64,000 nucleotides of DNA from JAZDCZ01 sp046757925. GTDB taxonomy: Bacteria; Gemmatimonadota; Gemmatimonadetes; Gemmatimonadales; GWC2-71-9. The notes under the pieces were generated by a model. It did no database searches. It was not told the origin of the DNA and saw nothing but the letters and a program-made list of their open reading frames with translations. The stretch covers positions 1-64,000 of the forward strand of contig JBHHZE010000001.1 of the NCBI GenBank assembly GCA_046757925.1. The letters are read 5' to 3'. Positions 17,626 through 25,684 of the stretch are shown here, piece after piece. Position 1 is the first letter of the stretch, and the number at the start of each line of letters is the position of its first letter. A program made the translations under genes and the position numbers.

Positions 17626-19716
17626 ATGTCGTTTCTCCGTCTACTCGATCAGCGCACGGGTGAGGCTCTCGAATTTGAGCAGCCTGAGGTGCGTGTCGGC
17701 CGTGCCGAGGGTCTGGAGCTCTCCGTCAGGGGTGAGGACAGGCACGTCGTTTCCGGCAACCATCTCCGGTTAATTTACCACGATGGAGTGTGGTGGCTCG
17801 AGGACGTAGGAAGCCGCAATGGTACGTTCGTCGGCGACCGCCGGCTCGTTCCCGGAGTCAGGGAAAAGGTGCAGGAGGGTCTGGTCTTCAGGCTGGGGAA
17901 CACCGGGCCGCAGTTCACGGTGGAGCTGGCCAAGCGGGACCGAGTCTCATCGACGTTCGGCGAACTTGCGCCGATCCGGCCGTCGGCCGCGACGATCAAG
18001 ATGGCAGGGGTGTACACGGGCCCGCCGGCTGTGGATGGTGTCATCCCGGAGCCCGACCTTCCTCCAGCGCCCCCGGAATTTGAGATCGTGCTCGTGAACC
18101 CGCAGAACGAGCGCTTCTGTGCCAAGGGCCGGCTGCTCAAGATCGGGCGGGGTGTGAACTGCCACTTGAGACCCGTGGGGCCCGGCGACACCTCGGTCTC
18201 GCGCGTACATGCGGAGATCGCTCTCGAGGATGATGGCAGCGTTGTCATCCGGGACGCGGGCAGCCGCAACGGTACCATCGTGAACGACGAAATGATTGAA
18301 GGCTCCCGGTGTCTCGAGCCGGGAGATCGGTTGAAGCTGGGTGCTGCCGGGTCGGAGTTGGAGGTCAGGCGACTGGTGGTGCCGGAAGCGCCCTCTGAAC
18401 GGGCCCCGCTGGAGCCGGCTGCCCCCACCGGCGACGCGGGCGAACCCGAACAGGCGACCAGGATGCAAAGTTCCAAACCGGCCAGACCGAGCTGGCTACG
18501 CGGAAGCTTCGGCGGCAAGGGTGCTACGGTATTCTTCCGGGACATGTTCGAAGAGTCGTCACGCAAGACGAAGGTCCGTATGCGATGGATCATGTGGACC
18601 TTCGTGGTGCTCTTGTCGGGTGGTCTGGGTGTAATGTACTGGATTGGCGAACAGCGGGTGCGCAGGACCACGCGCCAACTCGAGCAGCAAACGCGGTTGC
18701 TGGAGGAGCAGAGGGTGGTCGCCGACTCGTTACGCGCCGCGGCCTTGGCGGACTACGAAAGGTTGCGCGAGGAACTGAACAATGCGCGGGCCGCTGCTGC
18801 ACCGGCTGCGGTGGTGGACAGCTTGAGGGTTGCCCTTGCCGAGGCCCGCGATCGCACCGAGGCGCTGGAAGCGGCACTGGAACGGGCACAGGCGTCCATG
18901 AACCGGCAGCTTGCGCTGGGGGACTCGATCCGGCGCCAGGCAGACGCAGAACTCGAGCGTCTGCGTGCCCAATTGGGCGGTGCAAGCAACAGCCCGCAGT
19001 CTGCTGCACTGTTGGACAGCCTGCGTCAAGCAATACGTGGTGCCGAGGAGCGAGCGGCCAACGTGGAAGCGCAGATGAGGGCGGTGAAAGGCGTGGACCT
19101 CGTTTCTGTCGCCCAGGCAAACCAGGGGGCGATCGGGCTGGTGACTACGTATTTCCCCGACGGGATCTTCGATGGATCCGGTTTCGCGCTCACTGCTTCC
19201 GGCTACTTCGTCACGAATCGCCATGTGGTCGTGGCGGATGGCAAGCGGCCTGACTCGGTTTTCGTGACCATGGCCGACCAGCGTGCTCTCCTGAGAGCGC
19301 AAGTGGTCGCGATCGCCGCCTCAGGGGCCCCCGACTTGGCGGTGCTCCAAGTGAACGGGTACAAGGGACCTCACGTTCGGAAAATCGATTGGACTGGTTC
19401 TCACATGCGTCAGGGTGAGCCGGCCGCGCTCATAGGTTTTCCAGCGGGCATCGCCGCGGCACTGGACGCGAGTCAAACCGTGCGGACGTCGATGGCTGCT
19501 GGAATCTTCAGCAAGGTCACCGCGGAGGCGGTACAGTTCGACGGGTTCACCGTGGGAGGCTCCAGCGGAAGCCCCATCTTCAATGCCAGTGGCGAAGTGG
19601 TTGCGGTGCACCGCGCGGGTTTGAGAGAGGCGGTGGGGTTGGGTTTCGGGATCCCCATTGGACAGCTCATACCAATACTGCCGGAGCGGGCCAAACGGGA
19701 GCTACGAGTGAGGTGA
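17626..19716 (+). CDS. FHA-FHA-transmembrane-coiled-coil-trypsin-like protease
   Basis: This 696-residue protein has an unusual order. FHA domain 1 covers about 5-100 (VGR, SGNH, GSRNGTFV). FHA domain 2 covers about 152-250 (IGRG, SRVHAEI, GSRNGTIV). A linker follows, then one transmembrane helix (321-340), a long coiled coil (about 345-485) and a trypsin/HtrA-like protease (about 500-690) with H533, D570 and S647 in GSSGSP. The FHA domains would be cytoplasmic and the protease periplasmic. FHA domains bind phosphothreonine, and the divergent neighbour is a Thr/Ser kinase, so a phospho-controlled surface protease is plausible (inference). The ATG at 17626 is chosen; upstream in-frame starts would overlap the divergent promoter and kinase start. 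Confidence 0.88.
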   Translation: MSFLRLLDQRTGEALEFEQPEVRVGRAEGLELSVRGEDRHVVSGNHLRLIYHDGVWWLEDVGSRNGTFVGDRRLVPGVREKVQEGLVFRLGNTGPQFTVELAKRDRVSSTFGELAPIRPSAATIKMAGVYTGPPAVDGVIPEPDLPPAPPEFEIVLVNPQNERFCAKGRLLKIGRGVNCHLRPVGPGDTSVSRVHAEIALEDDGSVVIRDAGSRNGTIVNDEMIEGSRCLEPGDRLKLGAAGSELEVRRLVVPEAPSERAPLEPAAPTGDAGEPEQATRMQSSKPARPSWLRGSFGGKGATVFFRDMFEESSRKTKVRMRWIMWTFVVLLSGGLGVMYWIGEQRVRRTTRQLEQQTRLLEEQRVVADSLRAAALADYERLREELNNARAAAAPAAVVDSLRVALAEARDRTEALEAALERAQASMNRQLALGDSIRRQADAELERLRAQLGGASNSPQSAALLDSLRQAIRGAEERAANVEAQMRAVKGVDLVSVAQANQGAIGLVTTYFPDGIFDGSGFALTASGYFVTNRHVVVADGKRPDSVFVTMADQRALLRAQVVAIAASGAPDLAVLQVNGYKGPHVRKIDWTGSHMRQGEPAALIGFPAGIAAALDASQTVRTSMAAGIFSKVTAEAVQFDGFTVGGSSGSPIFNASGEVVAVHRAGLREAVGLGFGIPIGQLIPILPERAKRELRVR

Positions 19717-19808
19717 GGGGGGAAGGGAAGGAGATTGCGGTTCGCTCCAGCGGCAACTATTCGTGTGGAGGCGGGTACGACCGAGGCAGACCTCGCCCGG
19801 AGGCAGGC

Positions 19809-21155
19809 ATGGCGGTTTATTCGGGCGGGATGCGCGGTTTACTCGCGGCCATCGTGCTGTTGGCCGCGGGTGTTAAGCCGGCTCTGTCCCAGTCCATAAT
19901 GGGTCGCGTATTCGACGACTCGACCGGCGCGCTGCTCGCCGGTGTCGCCGTGTCGGTGGTCGATAGCAGTGGACACGTACGCGGCTCTGCCATAAGCGAC
20001 CATTCGGGCGGTTTTGTCTTCATGTCCGGGTCGGGGTTTTTCAAACTGCGCGTCGATGGCTTTGGCGTCCGCAACTTCATGAGTCGTCCGTTCGAGGTGA
20101 TAGACGGGCGGCGAACTGAGATCGATCTGCGGGTCACTAGAGAGGCAGTACGCCTCGAGACGGTGACTGTGGTGGCCGATGCGCAGCCGTTCGCGCCAGG
20201 TCCGTTGCGCGATTTCTACAGTCGAACTCGGCGTGGATTCGGGCATTACTTGACGCGAGAGCAGATCGAGCAGAGAGGGCTCCCCAGATTCACGAGCCTG
20301 CTCCAACTCATGCCCGGGGTACGCATCGTTCGTATGCCGCAGTCTGCTCCCCTGTCGAATCAGATATTCCACTACACCGTCCGCATTGGGGCCAGGAAGT
20401 GTCCACCAACGCTGTACCTGGACGGCATGAACCTGGGTTCCATCGACGATGCGTCGCATGTGGGGCCGGACCGCATACTCTTCCCTTCCGAACTCGAAGG
20501 CGTGGAGGTCTATCGCCCGAGCCAGGTGCCCGGTGAGTTCTTGGCCTCGGAGGCGTCATGCGGAGTAATAGTCGTGTGGACCAAACGGGCCCCTGCTGGT
20601 CAGATAGGTCCGGACAGGGGCCCGCCGATGCTGTGGCGCGGTGGCGGCGGAGTAGGCCTGCCCGGTGCGGACCGCTCGGTATTGGAAATATCATTTCGGC
20701 CGGCCAAGCGGGACAGGTTCTCCATTGTAGCCAGAATCCAGGTGGGGGAATTCAACCCGTCCAAATTGTTCGGTGCGGACGAGGCCCGCCGAGACGGCTT
20801 TAGCAGCGGTCAACGTCCTCTGCTCGGTTCGGTCTATGTTGGGAAGCAAGGTCCATTGCCAGTCGAATCTCTCCGTCGGGTCGCCTTCACCAGGCTGGCT
20901 GCGGGTGTCAGCTTCTATGGGGGTGAGGAGGCGCCGCGGGTGATGCAGGGCGACTCCAGCGTGATACTCAAACCGTCGATTACTCCTAGAGTGGGTCTTG
21001 GGGGCGAGTGGGCGGTGGGATTGGGCCTGCCAAGCGGGATCGTGCGGCCGTGGATCGAGCTTTCCACGGGAGCAGAGTACATAGCGCGGGTAGGACTGCG
21101 GCCACTCAGGCCGGCAGTGCTGTTTGGGATTGAGCTGGGTAGACGGAGTTTCTAA
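19809..21155 (+). CDS. Secreted carboxypeptidase-regulatory plus TonB-plug-like protein
   Basis: This 448-residue exported protein has a signal peptide (about residues 1-28, ending ALSQ) and a CarboxypepD_reg-like beta-sandwich (about 30-120). A TonB-dependent-receptor plug-like segment follows (about 150-265), recognisable by LETVTVVA, LLQLMPGVRI, PPTLYLDGMNL and a CGVIVVWT end. The remaining 180 residues are too short for a 22-strand barrel. Such plug-only proteins are frequent in Gemmatimonadota, which is recalled knowledge. The ATG at 19809 follows GGAGG at 19799-19803. A GTG at 19713 overlapping the protease stop is possible but would precede the signal peptide with a basic, low-complexity stretch. 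It is probably cotranscribed with the FHA-protease. Confidence 0.8.
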   Translation: MAVYSGGMRGLLAAIVLLAAGVKPALSQSIMGRVFDDSTGALLAGVAVSVVDSSGHVRGSAISDHSGGFVFMSGSGFFKLRVDGFGVRNFMSRPFEVIDGRRTEIDLRVTREAVRLETVTVVADAQPFAPGPLRDFYSRTRRGFGHYLTREQIEQRGLPRFTSLLQLMPGVRIVRMPQSAPLSNQIFHYTVRIGARKCPPTLYLDGMNLGSIDDASHVGPDRILFPSELEGVEVYRPSQVPGEFLASEASCGVIVVWTKRAPAGQIGPDRGPPMLWRGGGGVGLPGADRSVLEISFRPAKRDRFSIVARIQVGEFNPSKLFGADEARRDGFSSGQRPLLGSVYVGKQGPLPVESLRRVAFTRLAAGVSFYGGEEAPRVMQGDSSVILKPSITPRVGLGGEWAVGLGLPSGIVRPWIELSTGAEYIARVGLRPLRPAVLFGIELGRRSF

Positions 21156-21215
21156 GCCACCGCCCGGATCTTCCCGTGCGACAACCTGCGACCTTCTCAA
21201 CATACTCTGGACCCT

Positions 21216-22073
21216 CTACGGTTGTCCCAGTGCCGTGGGATCCAGTGCATCTCTGGCACCATCAGATAGCAGATTGCAACCGACGACGGCTAGCACCACC
21301 GCCAGTCCTGGGAAGACTGCAATCCACGGAGCGTTGACGAGTGCCGCTCGCCCGCCGGCAATGAGATTGCCCCACGACGGTGTCGGCGGCGGTAAACCGA
21401 GCCCGAGAAACGAGAGGCCGGCCTCGAGCATGATCGCGTTGCCCACACCGAGTGCAGCTGCCACCAATACGGGCGTGAGCGCGTTGGGCAAGAGGTGGCG
21501 GCTCAGGATGCGCCAGTGTGAAACACCGGATACACGCGCGGCCTCGACGAACGGACGCCCCATCAATCCCTTGACCTCGGCGCGCACGAGTCGGGCCACT
21601 CCCATCCATCCCGTGAGCCCCAGCGCCAGCACTACCAGGATCAAACTCGATTCCCACACTGCAACTAGTGCGAGCAGCAATACCAGGCGGGGCAGAGCGA
21701 GCGCGGCGTCGGTGAAACCCATGAGAACTCGTTCGACCGACCTTCCAATGTAGGCTGCGACGGTGCCCACAGCCGTACCGAACGCCACGGAGATCGCGAC
21801 GGAAAGGAAACCAACGGCGAGTGAGATGCGTGCGCCGTACAGCATGCGCGACAGGATATCGCGGCCCAGTCTGTCGGTACCCAGCCAATGTCTGATTCCG
21901 TCCGGCGTGGTGGTGAAGGGTGCAAGGAATCGGGTCGTGAGGATGTCGTGCTGAGCCGCGGGATCGGTGGGGGCGATAGCCGGAGCAAAGATTGCCAGCG
22001 CCGCTAGTACCGCCAGTATCGCGATCCCAGTTGCGGCGCGCCGGTCCTTGAGCAACGTAGTAAAGCTACGCAC
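21216..22073 (-). CDS. ABC transporter permease, Dpp/Opp type (DppC-like)
   Basis: This 285-residue inner-membrane permease of the peptide/nickel/opine family has the OppC N-terminal segment (about residues 1-60). It also has GTDRLGRDILSRMLYGARISL and the EAA loop EAARVSGVSHWRILSRHLLPN before the last helices. The start is a GTG at 22073, and the gene overlaps the upstream dppB-like gene by 8 nt. No ATPase gene follows within the window, where the downstream gene is convergent. The importer must therefore use ATP-binding subunits encoded elsewhere. Confidence 0.9.
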   Translation of the reverse strand: MRSFTTLLKDRRAATGIAILAVLAALAIFAPAIAPTDPAAQHDILTTRFLAPFTTTPDGIRHWLGTDRLGRDILSRMLYGARISLAVGFLSVAISVAFGTAVGTVAAYIGRSVERVLMGFTDAALALPRLVLLLALVAVWESSLILVVLALGLTGWMGVARLVRAEVKGLMGRPFVEAARVSGVSHWRILSRHLLPNALTPVLVAAALGVGNAIMLEAGLSFLGLGLPPPTPSWGNLIAGGRAALVNAPWIAVFPGLAVVLAVVGCNLLSDGARDALDPTALGQP

Positions 22074-23067
22074 GGCGTTCTCCGTGCGCCATGCGCGGGT
22101 CAGCGATCCCGTAAAGCAGATCGGCCAGCAAGTTGCCGAGCACCACCAGTGTGGCGAATATGGCAGTGGTGGTCATCACGAGTGGGTAGTCTCGTGCTGC
22201 GACGGCGCCGACCATGACGCGGCCCATCCCGGGCCATGCGAAGATCACCTCGACAAACACGGTGCCCGAAAAGAGGGCGGGCAATGAGAGTCCGAGTAGC
22301 GTAATGACCGGAAGAAGTGCGTTTCTGAAAACGTGTCCCAGTTCTACGCGCAAGGGTGGTATCCCTTTGGCTCGAGCCGTCCGAACGAAAGGGAGCCCAC
22401 GCGAGTCGATCACGGCGCCGCGTACGTACCGCGCGGTACCGGCTATCCCAACCAGGCCCAGTGTACTGAGTGGAAGTACCAGGTGTCTCATTCCGTCCCA
22501 GAAGCGTTCGCCGGCGTTCATGAACTCCGCGTCCAGCGCCGACGCCCCTAGAGCGGGGAACCGAAGCCACTGGGGCCAGCCGTACCGCGCAGCTCCGTAT
22601 GAGAATACCAGCACCAGCATGATGGCCAGCCAGTATGTGGGCATCCCGTAGATCGCGAGCGTCGATACAGTGAGTCCGGTATCCAGTGGGTGACGGTGGC
22701 GGCTCGCCTGCACCCCTCCTACCAGGATGCCTCCAAGGTAGGTTACGACGAGCGATAGTCCCGATAGTAGAATGGTGTACGGGAGCGCCGCTCCGATGAT
22801 TTGCGTAACTGGACGTTGCTGCGCCACACTTATGCCCCAATTGCCGCGGACGAAATTGCCGAGCCATGACACATAGCGCAGACCGAACGGTCGATCGAGC
22901 CCGAGAGCGTGGCGGGCTGCTTCCAGCTCGACTGTGCCAGCGCTCGGTCCGACCCAGAGGCGGGCCGGATCTCCCGGTGCCATGCTTACGAGGGCGAATG
23001 TGATCGAAACGACGACCAGGACTATGCCGGTTCCGGCGGCAAGGCGACGCAGCAAGTGGCGGATCAT
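22066..23067 (-). CDS. ABC transporter permease, Dpp/Opp type (DppB-like)
   Basis: This 333-residue permease has the hallmark N-terminus (IRHLLRRLAAGTGIVLVVVS, then FALVSMAPGDPA) and six predicted helices. Its EAA-like loop includes ARAKGIPPLRVELGHVFRNALLP. It forms the heterodimer with the DppC-like protein encoded immediately downstream. The start at 23067 lies inside the likely N-terminus of the divergent solute-binding protein gene, so the two transcription units share a very small promoter region. The pair probably serves the solute-binding lipoprotein of the adjacent operon. Confidence 0.9.
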   Translation of the reverse strand: MIRHLLRRLAAGTGIVLVVVSITFALVSMAPGDPARLWVGPSAGTVELEAARHALGLDRPFGLRYVSWLGNFVRGNWGISVAQQRPVTQIIGAALPYTILLSGLSLVVTYLGGILVGGVQASRHRHPLDTGLTVSTLAIYGMPTYWLAIMLVLVFSYGAARYGWPQWLRFPALGASALDAEFMNAGERFWDGMRHLVLPLSTLGLVGIAGTARYVRGAVIDSRGLPFVRTARAKGIPPLRVELGHVFRNALLPVITLLGLSLPALFSGTVFVEVIFAWPGMGRVMVGAVAARDYPLVMTTTAIFATLVVLGNLLADLLYGIADPRMAHGERRA

Positions 23068-24643
23068 CTGTTATTGCGGCCCTCTGTTTGGTCTCATCAC
23101 CGCTGGGTTCCTGTCATGCGTATCCCCACCGTCGGAACGTCGTCGCAGCACCGTCGTGTACGCGTCCGGTGCCGATCTTCAGTCTATCAATCCGTTGATA
23201 ACGGTGCACCCGTTGGCCAAAGCGGTGCAGAAACATGTCTTGTTTCTCACTCTTGCGTCGTACGATAGCACGTTTACACCGACTCCACGTCTGGCTCGAT
23301 GGAACTGGAGCCGTAGTCGAACTCGGCTCACCTTGAAGTTGCGGCCCGATGTGACATGGCACGATGGAGTCCCTACGAGAGCAGCCGATGTCGTCTGGAC
23401 TCTCAACATGGCGCGCGATCCGTCTGTTGCCTACCCCAGAGCCAGGGATCTGGCCAGCGTTCGAACTATTCGGGAAGTAGATTCGCTGACTGTACGTATC
23501 CAATTCGTTCGACCGCAACCCCGTTTTCCCGACGTGCTCACCGATCTCGCCGTCCTCCCGGCCCATAGATTCGTGGACGTTCAGCCGGCCGACGTCCGGA
23601 GGGCCGAATTCAACTTGCGGCCCGTAGGCAATGGCCCGTTCGAATTCGTGGAGTACCGTCCGAATGAGCGATGGATCTTCCGTCGCTCGGAGCGATTCCC
23701 GGTGGATATGGGGCGGCCCGAGATCCGGCAGTTCGTCGTTGTGGTGGTTGACGAAGCCGCGACCAAGCTCGCGGCGCTCACGTCGGGCGAGCTCGACTTT
23801 GCGGGAATAAGTCCGGCTCACGCCGACTTCGTACGGCAGGACGAGCGGTTGCAGGTGATCGATTACCCACTCCAACTGGTTTACGCAATAGTTTGGAACT
23901 TGAGGCGTCGGCTTTTCGAGGATGTGAAAGTTCGCCGCGCCTTGACCATGGCGCTCGATCGACAGGTCATGGTGGATGCGTATGTCCACGGGTTCGGGAC
24001 GGTGGCGGACGGCCCCGTCGCGCCCGAACATCCGTGGTTCACCGCGGTGCAACACCTGCAGTACGATACGGCCGGCGCAAAACGGCTTTTGAGGGAGGCC
24101 GGTTGGTCAATGGGCGAGGATGGCGTGCTCCTAAAGAACGGGCGCAGATTTGAGTTCAACTTGCTGACGGTAGGAAGTGGCGACGTACTGCTGGAGGAGA
24201 TGATCCAAGCCCAGCTGCGCGACGTTGGCATAGAGGTGCATATCAAACAATTTGAGCTGGCCAGTTTCCTGGCGGTAGCTCAATCACGGGAGCGAAACTT
24301 CGACGCGTTGGTGACAGGCCTGCCGGGTGACTTCTCGCTGGGCTTTGTCGCGGCGAGTTTTGGAAGCGTAAACCCCGGGCCTCTCGCCTATTCCGGATAC
24401 GCCAGCGCCGAATTCGACCGCACGATGAATGATGTCCGCACGGCGAAAACGGAGGAGGCATTGAAGTTAGCGTGGGAGAAGGCACAGAGAATTCTAGCTG
24501 AGGACCAACCGGTTACATGGCTGTATCATGCACACGGATTGCAAGGTGCCAGCCGGCGGATAAACCACGCACGGATCGATTACCGTGGAGAACTGGCAGC
24601 AATCTCAGAATGGCGAATCGTGCGACCCGACGGTGCGCGATGA
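23024..24643 (+). CDS. ABC transporter solute-binding lipoprotein (family 5)
   Basis: This protein of about 539 residues is a family-5 extracytoplasmic binding protein for peptides or other oligomers. A lipobox-like GFLSC follows a hydrophobic segment (PLFGLITAGFLSC), and the mature domain shows LKLRPDVTWHDGVPTRAADVVWTLN and other SBP_bac_5 features. The N-terminus is uncertain. The ATG at 23024 lies within the first codons of the divergent dppB-like gene (antisense overlap of 44 nt), and a shorter version from a non-ATG codon is possible. It is the first gene of an apparent ten-gene operon, and its stop overlaps the GHMP kinase start (ATGA). Confidence 0.85.
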   Translation: MPVPAARRRSKWRIICYCGPLFGLITAGFLSCVSPPSERRRSTVVYASGADLQSINPLITVHPLAKAVQKHVLFLTLASYDSTFTPTPRLARWNWSRSRTRLTLKLRPDVTWHDGVPTRAADVVWTLNMARDPSVAYPRARDLASVRTIREVDSLTVRIQFVRPQPRFPDVLTDLAVLPAHRFVDVQPADVRRAEFNLRPVGNGPFEFVEYRPNERWIFRRSERFPVDMGRPEIRQFVVVVVDEAATKLAALTSGELDFAGISPAHADFVRQDERLQVIDYPLQLVYAIVWNLRRRLFEDVKVRRALTMALDRQVMVDAYVHGFGTVADGPVAPEHPWFTAVQHLQYDTAGAKRLLREAGWSMGEDGVLLKNGRRFEFNLLTVGSGDVLLEEMIQAQLRDVGIEVHIKQFELASFLAVAQSRERNFDALVTGLPGDFSLGFVAASFGSVNPGPLAYSGYASAEFDRTMNDVRTAKTEEALKLAWEKAQRILAEDQPVTWLYHAHGLQGASRRINHARIDYRGELAAISEWRIVRPDGAR

Positions 24644-25659
24644 CCGTACACTCGCGAGCGCCACTCCGTATCGACTTTGCCGGTGGTTGGTCTGACGTGC
24701 CGGACTTTGCCGATGGAGAAGGCGGTACTGTTGTTAACGCGGCCATCCGGCTGCACGTACACGTCGATTTCGTATTGGGTGGGAAGACGATCAGATTGCA
24801 TGCAGCAGATCTGCGCGAGCATGTCACGATCAAGTCGGCGAGCGAGATCGTATACGGCGGCAAACTCGACCTGCACGCGGCCGCGCTCCGTATGCTGCCG
24901 GTTACGGGTGGCATCGAGATCATTTCGTGCTCGGAGGCACCGGCGGGCTCGGGGCTTGGTGGTTCCGGAGCGCTGGACGTGGCCCTATTGGCCGGATTGG
25001 CTCGCTGCCGTCACGATCAGTACGACCGCGAGGAACTGGCGGAGCTGGGGTTCCTGCTGGAAACGAGCGAGTTACATCTCGCGGGAGGTCGACAGGATCA
25101 GTATGCGGCAGCCCTCGGCGGATTCCACAAACTCGATTTCCAGAATGGGGCAGTATCGGCGCTGCGGTTGTCGATTCCGGCGGCGGCAACGGATGATTTG
25201 GCAAAGCACATCGTATTGATCTACACCGGTCACACTCACTTCTCTTCGCAGACCCATTCCCGAGTGTGGCAGGCGTACGATGACGGCGATCCCCGGGTGG
25301 TGGAAGCGATCCGTGAGATTCGTGATGTGGCGAGAATGGCTGGCGACGTGCTGGAAGCGGGCAATTGGCGCCGTCTCGCCGAATTGATAGATGAGAACTG
25401 GCGATGCCAGCAACGACTGGATGGAACGATGGCCACTCCGGTTACCAGAACAATCGAAGGTGCTATACGGCAGGCTGGTGCGTGGGGGCTCAAGGCCACC
25501 GGTGCCGGTGCTGGCGGGTGTTTGGTGGCGCTCTGTCCTCCCGAGGTTCGAGGAGTTGTCGTCGATGCGGCAACGGCAGCAGGCGGAACAGTATTGCCCT
25601 GTGAGTTCACGACGGACGGCGTAACGGTTTGGGAGGAGGAGTCGGACGACGACGGCTAG
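24640..25659 (+). CDS. GHMP-family sugar kinase
   Basis: This 339-residue small-molecule kinase is closest to heptose-7-phosphate (HddA-like) or fucose/mannose-type GHMP kinases. The N-terminal motif is RAPLRIDFAGGWSD, the ATP-binding glycine-rich loop is APAGSGLGGSGA at about residues 102-113, and the C-terminal GHMP motif is KATGAGAGGCLVAL. The GGRQDQYAAALGGF segment is typical of the HddA/FGP subgroup. The start overlaps the binding-protein stop by 4 nt. In this operon it may phosphorylate a sugar imported by the ABC system or released by the heparinase-like enzyme (inference). Confidence 0.88.
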   Translation: MTVHSRAPLRIDFAGGWSDVPDFADGEGGTVVNAAIRLHVHVDFVLGGKTIRLHAADLREHVTIKSASEIVYGGKLDLHAAALRMLPVTGGIEIISCSEAPAGSGLGGSGALDVALLAGLARCRHDQYDREELAELGFLLETSELHLAGGRQDQYAAALGGFHKLDFQNGAVSALRLSIPAAATDDLAKHIVLIYTGHTHFSSQTHSRVWQAYDDGDPRVVEAIREIRDVARMAGDVLEAGNWRRLAELIDENWRCQQRLDGTMATPVTRTIEGAIRQAGAWGLKATGAGAGGCLVALCPPEVRGVVVDAATAAGGTVLPCEFTTDGVTVWEEESDDDG

Positions 25660-25684
25660 AGAACTGGCGGCCAGACGAGCCGAG

